Shown in pieces: positions 56,839-64,000 of a stretch of DNA of 64,000 nucleotides. The stretch is from SHAN690 sp038131955 (lineage in GTDB: Bacteria; Bacteroidota; Bacteroidia; Flavobacteriales_G; Salibacteraceae). The DNA is taken from NCBI GenBank assembly GCA_038131955.1, contig JAYPQK010000013.1, positions 62,001 through 126,000 of the forward strand. Reading direction: 5' to 3'. Position 1 is the first letter of the stretch. Every line of letters starts with the position of its first letter. The notes beneath the pieces are model-generated. The model saw only the letters and a list, made by a program, of their open reading frames with translations. It had not been told where the DNA came from and did not search any database. Both the position numbers and the translations under genes were made by a program.

Positions 56839-58185
56839 TCATTTCAAATAATTGGCCTTGATCTCGTCGTAGCTTGGAATGTCGTTGTAATGCCACTTAC
56901 CGATCACGGTTCCCTCCTTCAACAGGATAAGTCCCGGATTTGAGCGAATAATCGTCTTAAGCATGGTAGCATCGCCCGTAAGTACATCGTACATCACTTG
57001 ATGCTCATGCCTGTATTCCTCCACCTCTGAGTATGCATTTGCTGCAAGACCGTACATGTATGGACCTCCGTCAGGATCATTGCTTGCTCCGTCACTCACT
57101 GCGTTCAACTTCGATTGTGCCTCCCCTTCCGCTTTGACGATATCATAGGTGATGGCCATGAATATGTACGGTTCTGCGAGGATATCCTCCGTGTAATCCA
57201 TGCCATCCGCATCTTCCAGTACGAAATCATGAATCGGCGGTTCGCAGCCCTTGAAGATCAACTCTGTCTCGCGATCGACGAACTCAGTACCTTCAATGGT
57301 CCAAGGCTCATCCTCCGTTTTGAATTCCTTGACCTCACCATTGACTTTGTAGAACCAGGTATCCTCATAAATATCCTGTGGGGCATCAGGCGGACACTCC
57401 TTCAATTCAGCGATGTTATTTCCAATCTTATACGGACGAAAATCCTTGACCGGTAAGTGCTCAATACAGTAGTATGAAAACCCAAAGCTGATGAACGTTG
57501 CCGCCACCGCCATGTACCAGTCTTTGACATCAGACTGCATAAACTGTTTAATGGCCAAGAGTGCGCCATAGGTGACGATGGAGAATAGGACCGGGAATCC
57601 CCAACCAAGCATTCCAAAAGAGAATCCGGCGATCAACCCCAATGAAATCCCGAGATTGATCACATCAGTGCGCAGATCTCCAACCTGATCTTCATTTCGA
57701 TAGCGGAAGATGATGATCGAGAATACCATCAATACCACATCCTTCAAGAAGGACTCCCATGGGTTAAGTTTGATCGCATCGCCAAAACAACCGCAGTCTT
57801 TCATGTAGCTGTAGTCTTCGCGAATGGTGAAACCAAATAGATTCTCAAAGAAGTTCGTTACACCGGACTGGTAGTTATCAAAGAACCAATTCGCAATGGC
57901 CGTGTATCCGGTGAGGAAGGTGAAGAAGATCATCAATAGTAGCAGCGACCAGGCACCCAGCTTCATCCTAGCACCAAAGAGTACCGCCACTCCAAGAACG
58001 ATCTCTGCCACACAAACGAACACGCTCAACTCCAATGCAAACTGGTCGAAGAAAGGCATGTTGAACACTCCCGGAGCGAAGTAATCATTGAGCTTGTAAG
58101 AAAACCCTACAGTATCATTCGCCTTAATGAGTCCGGAAACAATGAAGAGCGACCCGACGAGAATGCGTGATATTCGATTTAGCAT
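56839..58185 (-). CDS. BT_3928-family membrane protein (DoxX-like N-terminus)
   Basis: A 448-residue inner-membrane protein. Start chosen at ATG 58185 (MLNRISRILVGSLFIVSGLIKANDTVGFSYK). About eight membrane segments in the N-terminal half with a DoxX/MauE-like layout and the cysteine motif KDCGCFGDAI. The soluble C-terminal part (about 260-448) has a thioredoxin-like look (PYIFMAITYDIVKAE, SNPGLILLKEGTVIGKWHYNDIP). From memory the family is conserved next to tpiA in Bacteroidota. The combination suggests a thiol-redox role at the membrane; unproven. Confidence 0.87.
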   Translation of the reverse strand: MLNRISRILVGSLFIVSGLIKANDTVGFSYKLNDYFAPGVFNMPFFDQFALELSVFVCVAEIVLGVAVLFGARMKLGAWSLLLLMIFFTFLTGYTAIANWFFDNYQSGVTNFFENLFGFTIREDYSYMKDCGCFGDAIKLNPWESFLKDVVLMVFSIIIFRYRNEDQVGDLRTDVINLGISLGLIAGFSFGMLGWGFPVLFSIVTYGALLAIKQFMQSDVKDWYMAVAATFISFGFSYYCIEHLPVKDFRPYKIGNNIAELKECPPDAPQDIYEDTWFYKVNGEVKEFKTEDEPWTIEGTEFVDRETELIFKGCEPPIHDFVLEDADGMDYTEDILAEPYIFMAITYDIVKAEGEAQSKLNAVSDGASNDPDGGPYMYGLAANAYSEVEEYRHEHQVMYDVLTGDATMLKTIIRSNPGLILLKEGTVIGKWHYNDIPSYDEIKANYLK

Positions 58186-58206
58186 GGTTCTTTGGTTTGA
58201 AGTGGA

Positions 58207-58214
58207 CAAAAATA
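58207..58214 (-). promoter_or_regulatory. Candidate -7 promoter element for the BT_3928-family gene
   Basis: The minus strand reads TATTTTTG, a full match to TAnnTTTG, 21 bases before the ATG at 58185. Confidence 0.42.
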
Positions 58215-58279
58215 TAACCTGAGTCGTGCGGAGAAGTTCGATTAACAGGTGGTTAACGCCTAATTATATTCTTCGTGTT

Positions 58280-58308
58280 TTTGGCGTTATTGTTTTACAC
58301 TACTTTCA
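58280..58308 (+). promoter_or_regulatory. Candidate promoter for the pseudouridine synthase gene
   Basis: TTTG at 58280-58283 and TACTTTCA at 58301-58308 are spaced by 17 bases, close to the Flavobacteriia pattern, 9 bases before the ATG at 58318. Confidence 0.38.
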
Positions 58309-58317
58309 CCCTTCATA

Positions 58318-59220
58318 ATGAGCGAAGCACAAGGCATACGGGTCAACAAGTTCCTGAGTGAGGCGGGCATCTGCTCGCGGCGTGAGGCGGATCGAATGAT
58401 CGAGCAAGGTCGGGTCACGATCAACGGAAAAGTACCGTCGACCGGTCAGCGGGTTCGCCCCAAGGATCTGGTCCGAGTAGATGGAAGACCCATCGAGAAC
58501 AACCAGGAAGATCGGGTATACTTAGCCTTTAATAAGCCCCCGGGGATTGTTACGACTACGGATACCAAGGGTGAGCCTGACAACATCATCGACTATGTCA
58601 ATTATCCCAGCAGGGTCTTTCCGGTCGGTCGTTTGGACAAGGATAGCGAAGGATTGATCTTCCTGACGAGTGATGGCGATATCGTGAATAAGATCCTACG
58701 GGCCGGTAACGAGCACGAGAAGGAATACGAGGTGACTGTCGATAAGCCTTTGACCGAAGATTTCGCTCAGAAGATGAGTCAGGGTGTTCCTATACTTGGT
58801 CAAGTGACTCGAAAATGCACGGTGGAGCAGATAGCTCCATTCACCTTCCGCATTGTATTGACTCAGGGACTGAACAGACAGATCCGGCGGATGTGCGAGT
58901 ACTTTGGCTATGAGGTGACCAAGCTAAAGCGAACGCGTATCATGCATATGAAGCTGGATCAACCGAGCGGACAGTGGCGCGAGTTCACCTCTGCGGAGAT
59001 CGAACAGATGGAAAAGATCTTGCAAGATTCGAGCAAGGAAGCTCGGCCCAAGAAAAAGAAGCCAAGTCCGGGAAAGAAGCCAGTACAAAAAGGTGGATCA
59101 AAGCCTTCACAAAAGAGTGGCTTCAAGCCGTCAGGCAGTCGTCCACCGAAAAAAGGTGGCCCCAATAAGGGTCGCAGCCAACGCTCAGGAGGGCCTTCAC
59201 GAAAAGGGAAACGGCGATGA
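58318..59220 (+). CDS. rluF: 23S rRNA pseudouridine synthase, RluF type
   Basis: A 300-residue enzyme. An S4 RNA-binding domain at about residues 7-65 (VNKFLSEAGICSRREADRMI) is followed by the pseudouridine synthase domain with the catalytic aspartate in RVFPVGRLDKDSEGLIFLT (near D103) and LTQGLNRQIRRMCEYFGYEV. Closest by eye to RluF, which modifies U2604 of 23S rRNA; RluB or RsuA is the alternative. The last 65 residues form a basic, low-complexity K/P/S/G/R tail (RPKKKKPSPGKKPVQKGGSK). It overlaps the next gene by four bases (ATGA). Confidence 0.9.
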   Translation: MSEAQGIRVNKFLSEAGICSRREADRMIEQGRVTINGKVPSTGQRVRPKDLVRVDGRPIENNQEDRVYLAFNKPPGIVTTTDTKGEPDNIIDYVNYPSRVFPVGRLDKDSEGLIFLTSDGDIVNKILRAGNEHEKEYEVTVDKPLTEDFAQKMSQGVPILGQVTRKCTVEQIAPFTFRIVLTQGLNRQIRRMCEYFGYEVTKLKRTRIMHMKLDQPSGQWREFTSAEIEQMEKILQDSSKEARPKKKKPSPGKKPVQKGGSKPSQKSGFKPSGSRPPKKGGPNKGRSQRSGGPSRKGKRR

Positions 59221-59672
59221 GTTCATTGGATCGCTCCCAACTCCTAGCATCCATCCATAGTCACCTTTCCGAGCGGATCGAGGCGATGTATACAGACCTG
59301 AGAGAACTACAGGATGCTACCTCCTCTAACTACAAAAGCACGGCTGGCGATAAACACGATACCGAAAGAGAGATGGTTCGCATGGAGATGGATAACCTCG
59401 CAAAGCGGATCGAAAACGAACAACGGATGCTTCACCAAGTGGAGCAATGCGCAGGAAAGAATCCAACGGAAAAGGTTGCAACTGGAAGCTTTGTCCAAAC
59501 GAAAGATCATCTCCTTTTAATAGGGTCTGCCTTTGGCCTGCTTCATTTGGAAAAGCAAGCGGTCATGGGAATTTCAGAGTTAAGGCCAGTTGGAAATGCC
59601 CTTCTGGGTAAGAAACACGGTGAGACTGTTGACATCCATTCGAGATCCTATAGGATACTAAGAATTCTTTGA
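59217..59672 (+). CDS. GreA-like conserved protein of unknown function
   Basis: A 151-residue soluble protein. The N-terminal 75 residues are a coiled-coil hairpin (LQDATSSNYKSTAGDKHDTE, VRMEMDNLAKRIENEQRML), and the C-terminus (VATGSFVQTKDHLLLIGSAFG ... ISELRPVGNALLGKKHGETV) resembles the C-terminal domain of GreA/GreB transcription factors. In this phylum the family is often mislabelled 3-oxoacyl-ACP synthase. It is coupled to the pseudouridine synthase gene by ATGA. Whether it contacts RNA polymerase is unknown. Confidence 0.77.
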   Translation: MSSLDRSQLLASIHSHLSERIEAMYTDLRELQDATSSNYKSTAGDKHDTEREMVRMEMDNLAKRIENEQRMLHQVEQCAGKNPTEKVATGSFVQTKDHLLLIGSAFGLLHLEKQAVMGISELRPVGNALLGKKHGETVDIHSRSYRILRIL

Positions 59673-59805
59673 GATCGGCCTGTTCAAGATACCACAGGAA
59701 TAAAATCGGATTTCTAAGACTGTCAGAAATCTGCTAAGTCTGTGATAGAGGTTACTTCCTGACCTGATCGGTTGAGCTATTTTTACCGCACTTAACCGAC
59801 CTGCG

Positions 59806-60018
59806 ATGACCACATTGACCAAGCCAGACGTTGAGATTCCCTATGAAGCCGAATTCGAGCAGCTGATCGCTAAAGATTATGCACGGTTGGCAGAGCAAGG
59901 CCATACCTACTTGGATTATACCGGGGGCAACCTATATGCTCAATCCCAATTGACAAAGCATCACGAGATGCTGTCTCAGCACGTTTTTGGAAATCCCCAC
60001 TCTACTAATCCCACTTCA
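59806..60018 (+). pseudogene. N-terminal fragment of a class V PLP-dependent aminotransferase
   Basis: Only about 71 codons of the enzyme remain. They read FEQLIAKDYARLAEQGHTYL, then DYTGGNLYAQSQL and HVFGNPHSTNPTS, the conserved opening of cysteine-desulfurase-like class V aminotransferases. The match then ends abruptly and the frame continues for 26 codons into DNA of another gene before stopping at 60096. The PLP lysine and the whole core are absent. This looks like the left side of a deletion junction. Confidence 0.82.
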
Positions 60019-60430
60019 ATGGTTCATCATCGCTGGTGGCATCGATCAGATCTTTACCGCGATGGTCTATCCCTACATCCGTCAGCGTGTATTTGACTGG
60101 TACACGTACGTGAAGCAACTCAAACCACTCAATCAAGAGATCGCTAAAACCTACGGGCGATACATCGTCGGGTTGAACTTCTCTTTTGGAATGATCGCCA
60201 TACTCCTTCCGACCGAACTCATGAATGGAAGTCCTCTAGCCTTGGCCCTAACGCCTCTGATCGCAGCTTACTCGATAGGCAAAGTAGCTACTCAGTTTGC
60301 CTATTACCCAATGTACGAGATCCCCAAGGAGGCACTGTTCAAGTGGGGAGGCTATGGGATGAATACGCTGTTCGGGTTCTTTGCCGTTTTGTATTTCATT
60401 TTGGTATTGCACAATCTGAGCCTCATCTGA
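59987..60430 (+). CDS. Small membrane protein, apparently truncated at its N-terminus
   Basis: The frame reads about 147 residues from a TTG at 59987; only the part after about 60012 belongs to the membrane protein (PLQWFIIAGGIDQIFTAMVY). It has four hydrophobic segments (QWFIIAGGIDQIFTA, YIVGLNFSFGMIAILLPT, LALTPLIAAYSIG, GMNTLFGFFAVLYFILVL). The first dozen codons lie in the remnant of the PLP enzyme, so the true start was probably lost. Expression would depend on that fortuitous TTG. No named family is recognised. Confidence 0.6.
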   Translation: MEIPTLLIPLQWFIIAGGIDQIFTAMVYPYIRQRVFDWYTYVKQLKPLNQEIAKTYGRYIVGLNFSFGMIAILLPTELMNGSPLALALTPLIAAYSIGKVATQFAYYPMYEIPKEALFKWGGYGMNTLFGFFAVLYFILVLHNLSLI

Positions 60431-60469
60431 TTAACCTTACCTTGACGTTCTCCTTTCGTCTATAATCAT

Positions 60470-61057
60470 ATGAAACGACTCCTCGCCCTCCTACTCTTCT
60501 CCGGTGTCCTTGCTCTACCTCAGTGCAATCCTTGCCGATGCCCTGAGGTAACGGATACGTTCTTCGATATCACGGATCTTGAGGTGGGACATATCGCAGC
60601 TAACAGCAACTTTCTGTCCATGGAAGAGCCGATCGAGCGATCCGAGTACGGTGGGATCGCTCTCTCCTTCGAGACGGAATACATCGCCCACTCCAACCCG
60701 ATGACTTGGTTCTCCTCTTCCGCCTTCGCATGCTCTTGTCCTGATCCGGGATGGGATGGCTCAAAGCATGAAGCTTTCGTGAACATCATCATCACTACCC
60801 TTGTGGACATGGACACCACCTTCAACGCGGGCGATACGGTAACGCAACTATTCAGTATCGATTGGGATCTCGACACCTTGAGTATTCCTGCCTTTCTCGC
60901 AAAAGACACAGGCAAGGTGCAGTATGAACGATATAACTTGATCCTATCTGAAAGACCAGGACCTGATGTGGAAGAACTCAACTTCCAAGTGCGCGTCGAA
61001 CTTTCGACGGGTGAAACCTACACCGATCAAACTGGAAGCATTTTTTTCCGTCCCTAG
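60470..61057 (+). CDS. Exported protein of unknown function, possible lipoprotein
   Basis: A 195-residue protein with an N-terminal signal (MKRLLALLLFSGVLALPQCN) whose cysteine at residue 19 is in a weak lipobox (ALPQC). Several more cysteines follow (CNPCRCPE, ACSCPDPGWDG). The mature part is beta-rich (TFFDITDLEVGHIA, FVNIIITTLVDMDTTF, ELNFQVRVELSTGETY). I do not recognise the family; similar exported proteins are scattered in Bacteroidota. Single gene, convergent with the glycosyltransferase gene. Confidence 0.68.
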   Translation: MKRLLALLLFSGVLALPQCNPCRCPEVTDTFFDITDLEVGHIAANSNFLSMEEPIERSEYGGIALSFETEYIAHSNPMTWFSSSAFACSCPDPGWDGSKHEAFVNIIITTLVDMDTTFNAGDTVTQLFSIDWDLDTLSIPAFLAKDTGKVQYERYNLILSERPGPDVEELNFQVRVELSTGETYTDQTGSIFFRP

Positions 61058-61145
61058 CTGAAACCTTCTAGAGGAATAGGCGTAAACAAACCCGACTAAA
61101 GGATACCCTATCCGAACCGGTTCGCCCGGCTCTTACACCACCGTG

Positions 61146-62378
61146 CTACGGATTGATTTTTTTATTCTTCGCCTCGATCCATTTGGACATGAATTCGGTG
61201 CTCCGCAAGCTGTGATGCCACAGCATCTGTCCCATGAAATTCCTTTTTCGATGACCGTCGAGCTCCGCACGTAGGTGCTTCCATCGGTTCCAGAAGAGAA
61301 GGCTGTGCGCGTTGCGATCAAAGTTCTTTCTGAGGATTGACCCACCTAATTCCTGAGCCCGATTCCACTCCTCTTCGTTTTGATACAAACTCACTGCAGC
61401 TCGAACGATCCTCGCCTCGTCATCTTCTACAAAGCCGGACCACGAACCATCCACCGACATTCCTTCTGCCCCGATCGAGGTAGTGATGATTGGTGTTCCC
61501 ACGTGCATCGCGTCAATGAACTTCCCTTTCAATCCTGCTCCAAATCGCAGAGGCGCAAGTAGTACGCGAGCTTTTCCGACCACCTCAGATGCATTCTCGG
61601 CTCGGCCTTGGATGATCAACCCGTGCTTCGGATCATGTAGCTCCTTCACCCGCTGATTGGCATAAGCTCCGTACACATGCAATTCCGCATCGGGTAACGA
61701 CTCTCTGATCCTTGGCCAGATCGCTTGTTTCAAGAATAACACGCCGTCGAAATTGGGAGCGTGCATGAAGTTTCCGATGGTCACGAAGTGCTTTCGGTCA
61801 TGGAATGATATCCAGTCGTCAGCATTGACGTCGTCTTCAAGAAAAGGAAGGTATTGGAGGAGTCGATCGCCTACACCGAATACTCGTTGGAGTATGGCCA
61901 TTTCCACCGATGAGATCATCAGGCTGAGATCGCTGCGAAGAATGCTAGCTACCTCTCGAAAGGCAATATCGCGGACCAGATCATCGTCATGAAACTCTTT
62001 CCCTGCCTCTAGGGCCGCTTGTCGAGCATATCGAAGACTGTGGAGATCTTCCGTATCTAAAATTCTCACCGACTCAGGACATTGCTGTCTTACCCTCCAG
62101 CCAAATTGCTCTTCGACCATAAAGCGATCAAAGAGAACTATCGTCGGGTCGAGCTGCTTCACCCACGGATCAAATGAGGAGTCATTCACTTGAACATCCG
62201 CTGTATCGACCCCCAAGGATCGCAAGTCAATGGCGAACTCACTTTTACCAAAGGTGGTGGCATAGGTTACCTCGAACCCCTTCTCGAGAAAAAGTCGGAT
62301 CAATTGGAGCATGCGACGACCCGCTGCCGATGAGTTCGGCTCTACGTGTACGTTGCTGAGGATGAGCAGCCGCTCCAT
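61146..62378 (-). CDS. Glycosyltransferase, GT-B fold (GT4-like)
   Basis: A 410-residue cytosolic enzyme. The N-terminal Rossmann-like half opens with LLILSNVHVEPNSSAAGRRMLQL; the donor-binding half has VTIGNFMHAPNFDGVLFLKQ, ELHVYGAYANQRVK, and the late motif PLRFGAGLKGKFIDAMHVGTPIITT, typical of GT4-like enzymes. It transfers a sugar from a nucleotide donor; acceptor unknown. It follows the DUF1599 gene by four bases on the same strand. Confidence 0.88.
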   Translation of the reverse strand: MERLLILSNVHVEPNSSAAGRRMLQLIRLFLEKGFEVTYATTFGKSEFAIDLRSLGVDTADVQVNDSSFDPWVKQLDPTIVLFDRFMVEEQFGWRVRQQCPESVRILDTEDLHSLRYARQAALEAGKEFHDDDLVRDIAFREVASILRSDLSLMISSVEMAILQRVFGVGDRLLQYLPFLEDDVNADDWISFHDRKHFVTIGNFMHAPNFDGVLFLKQAIWPRIRESLPDAELHVYGAYANQRVKELHDPKHGLIIQGRAENASEVVGKARVLLAPLRFGAGLKGKFIDAMHVGTPIITTSIGAEGMSVDGSWSGFVEDDEARIVRAAVSLYQNEEEWNRAQELGGSILRKNFDRNAHSLLFWNRWKHLRAELDGHRKRNFMGQMLWHHSLRSTEFMSKWIEAKNKKINP

Positions 62379-62382
62379 ACGG

Positions 62383-62919
62383 TTATTCTGAAAGTCGGAT
62401 CAGCGCAAACAAGGCATAGTTGGCCATGTCCAGGTAATTGGCATCGATGCCTTCGGAGATCAGGGTCTTGCCTTGGTTATCCTCGATCTGGCGCGTACGA
62501 AGGATCTTCATGAGGATGAGATCGGTCAATGAACTCACACGCATATCGCGCCATGCCTCTCCGTAATCCGAGTTCTTCTTAATCATGAGTTCCCATGCCA
62601 GTTGAGACTTGGCGTTGTACAGTTCCATCGCCTTTTCAGGGGCGAGCTCCATACCTTCAGACTCAGGCAATTCCAACTGGACCAAGGCCATGTAGCAGTA
62701 GTTGACGATGCCGATGAACTCACCCTCGATGTCTTCTCCCACCTTATTCTCACCCGTTTCTTCGATCGTACGAATGCGCTGCGCCTTGATGAAGATCTGA
62801 TCGGTCAAAGACTTACTGCGGAGAATACGCCAAGCCGTTCCATAGTCGGTGGTCTTCTTAAAAAAGATCTCTCGGCATTTTTCTACCGCGGCATCGTATT
62901 GTTTGAGCGTGTGTTCCAT
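62383..62919 (-). CDS. DUF1599 protein (two nucleotide-modification-associated domains)
   Basis: A 178-residue soluble protein made of two similar halves. Each half has the phrase FFKKTTDYGTAWRILRSKSL / MIKKNSDYGEAWRDMRVSSL, then DQIFIKAQRIRTIE / DLILMKILRTRQIE and a closing N.CYMAL/NYALFAL helix. The domain (PF07659) is thought to be associated with nucleotide modification, but function in this phylum is unknown. It is divergent from folP with only 17 bases between the two start codons. Confidence 0.9.
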   Translation of the reverse strand: MEHTLKQYDAAVEKCREIFFKKTTDYGTAWRILRSKSLTDQIFIKAQRIRTIEETGENKVGEDIEGEFIGIVNYCYMALVQLELPESEGMELAPEKAMELYNAKSQLAWELMIKKNSDYGEAWRDMRVSSLTDLILMKILRTRQIEDNQGKTLISEGIDANYLDMANYALFALIRLSE

Positions 62920-62928
62920 CTATTTTCG
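62899..62928 (+). promoter_or_regulatory. Candidate promoter for folP
   Basis: TTG at 62899-62901 and TATTTTCG at 62921-62928 are 19 bases apart, matching the Flavobacteriia pattern with one change. The -33 part lies inside the DUF1599 coding start; the -7 part ends eight bases before the folP ATG. Confidence 0.45.
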
Positions 62929-62936
62929 TCAAGAAT

Positions 62937-63791
62937 ATGGGCGAGCAAAGTACAGCAATTCAAAAGAAAAGAACGATCAATTGCCGAGGCAAATTGGTTG
63001 ATCTTTCCACACCGGTGGTCATGGGCATTCTCAATGTCACACCTGACTCCTTCTTCGACGGTGGCCAATACAACCATGAGTCGAAGCTCATTGAACGGGC
63101 AACCAAGCATCTGAACGAAGGAGCACGCATCCTAGACATCGGTGCGGTTTCGACGCGTCCCAATGCCGACGCGGTAACCGAGCAAGAGGAATTGGATCGA
63201 CTCATTCCGTCTGTGAAGCTTTTGAGGGAACGATTTCCCGAGGCCGTATTGAGCGTGGACACATACCGAGCCAGCGTGGCAAGGGAAGCCATCAAAGTCG
63301 GAGCCGACATGATCAATGACATCAGCGGTGGAACGATGGATGAAGGCATGTTGGACGCGGCCGCCGAACTTCAGGTTCCCTACGCGATGATGCACATCCA
63401 GGGCACTCCTCAGACCATGCAGGCTAATCCGAGTTATGAGAACGCGACCGAAGATGTGCTGAACTTCTTCATTGAGCGAGTAGATCAATTGAAACATCGG
63501 CACGTCCACGACATCATTATAGACCCCGGGTTTGGCTTTGGGAAAACGGTCGAGCACAATTATCAGTTACTCCGCGACTTGGAAAGGTTTGAAGTCTTCG
63601 GACTTCCCATTCTTTGTGGCTTTTCAAGAAAGAGCATGATCAATAGAGTGCTGGGCACTACACCCGAAGAAGCTCTCAACGGAACTACCGTTCTAAACAC
63701 AATGGCCCTAGAGCGAGGCGCGTCGATCCTGAGGGTTCATGATGTGAAGGAAGCAGTGGAAGCGGTGAAGTTGGTTTCTGCGGCTGGGTAG
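62937..63791 (+). CDS. folP: Dihydropteroate synthase
   Basis: A 284-residue TIM-barrel enzyme that joins p-aminobenzoate to pterin pyrophosphate in folate synthesis and is the target of sulfonamides. Signatures are PVVMGILNVTPDSFFDGG, ARILDIGAVSTRPNADAV (the usual DIGGxSTRPG with two changes), SVDTYRASVA and DPGFGFGKTVEHNYQLL. Normal length. Divergent from the DUF1599 gene. Confidence 0.96.
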   Translation: MGEQSTAIQKKRTINCRGKLVDLSTPVVMGILNVTPDSFFDGGQYNHESKLIERATKHLNEGARILDIGAVSTRPNADAVTEQEELDRLIPSVKLLRERFPEAVLSVDTYRASVAREAIKVGADMINDISGGTMDEGMLDAAAELQVPYAMMHIQGTPQTMQANPSYENATEDVLNFFIERVDQLKHRHVHDIIIDPGFGFGKTVEHNYQLLRDLERFEVFGLPILCGFSRKSMINRVLGTTPEEALNGTTVLNTMALERGASILRVHDVKEAVEAVKLVSAAG

Positions 63792-64000
63792 TAGGCAGTT
63801 GGTAGTCGGCAGTCAGCAGTCGGCGGTTCGCAGTGCGCAGTGCAGTTTTGGTTCACGCAAAGGTCGCAGACCTGCCTGCCGGCAGGCAGGGGGTTTCGCG
63901 GAGGGCGCAGAGGCCAGCGTATTCAATGTTCATCAGACCTTTACCCTGTGCGCTATTAATACTGTCCCATTTTCTGATTATCTAATTCTCTCATTATCTA
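63792..64000. repeat. Repeat-rich spacer at the window end
   Basis: No gene is seen. It opens with CAGTCGGCAG/CAGCAGTCGG quasi-repeats (63796-63845), continues with TTCACGCAAAGGTCGCAG (about 63851-63868), a perfect 20-bp palindrome at 63871-63890 and TTTCGCGGAGGGCGCAGAGG, and closes with TGATTATCTAATTCTCTCAT, the inverted relative of units at about 28168-28225. The TTCACGCAAAG part is shared with 1763-1816. Confidence 0.65.

Noticed and set aside
61101..61124. Small palindromes GGATA-CCC-TATCC and CGAACCGGTTCG between convergent genes
   Set aside because: Short, without a T-tract on either strand; they could be terminator parts but are too weak to annotate.

Overview
The window is a contiguous piece of a Bacteroidota chromosome, most likely from the order Flavobacteriales (Cryomorphaceae/Schleiferiaceae-like). 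The evidence is exported proteins ending in type IX secretion sorting domains, an OstA-like/LptD pair, a BT_3928-family protein, a DUF1599 protein next to folP, EttA and FloA homologues, and promoter-like TAnnTTTG elements in place of a classical -10 box. No phage, transposase, integrase or CRISPR array was seen. Most genes are housekeeping or envelope genes. The interest lies in several decayed or rearranged loci and in repeat-rich spacers.

Layout. 1-1.7 kb: the 3' end of purA, then an OstA-like envelope gene. 2.0-7.5 kb (minus): an operon with an amidase, an MCE/MlaD protein, a membrane Fe-S oxidoreductase, a CCG-domain Fe-S protein and a small conserved protein; a four-helix-bundle ORF flanked by inverted repeats sits inside it. 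7.8-10.4 kb: lptD. 10.5-11.9 kb: a saccharopine-dehydrogenase-family enzyme. 12.0-14.1 kb: two tandem lipoprotein paralogues, the first split by an in-frame TAG. 14.1-21 kb: DUF423, pckA, rsmE, DUF4159, a K+ channel and two tandem secreted T9SS proteins. 21-30 kb (minus): ligA, an outer-membrane-like protein, a thioesterase, a small regulator with a membrane protein, hutH-hisS and ettA. 30-38 kb (minus): an MBOAT acyltransferase, a NarL-type two-component pair, a TPR protein, an RsmI-like methylase, a low-molecular-weight phosphatase, dnaA and a WYL regulator.

38.3-39.5 kb is a gene-poor tRNA-Arg locus. It has an intact tRNA-Arg(ACG), a tRNA-Arg(TCG) with an extra base in its anticodon stem, and three decayed tRNA-like copies in which part of the D/anticodon region is replaced by a 16-bp palindrome. 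39.5-54.6 kb (plus): a small lipoprotein, prmA, a 1485-residue exported protein of unknown function, plsY, a 1967-codon TPR/beta-propeller/coiled-coil/SPOR protein, then clpS, an M48 peptidase, nfeD and floA. 54.6-64 kb: a secreted esterase broken by a TGA, tpiA, a BT_3928-family protein, an RluF-type pseudouridine synthase with a GreA-like partner, the junction of a truncated PLP enzyme with a truncated membrane protein, a lipoprotein, a glycosyltransferase, DUF1599 and folP.

Working together: the OstA-like protein, LptD, MlaD, the amidase, the SPOR-repeat protein, PlsY and the M48 lipoprotein all concern the envelope. RsmE, RluF, PrmA, EttA, HisS and the tRNAs concern translation. DnaA and LigA concern replication. 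Several spacers are made of quasi-repetitive low-complexity phrases and palindromes that recur at distant places in the window. All calls were made by reading the sequence; no database search was run.
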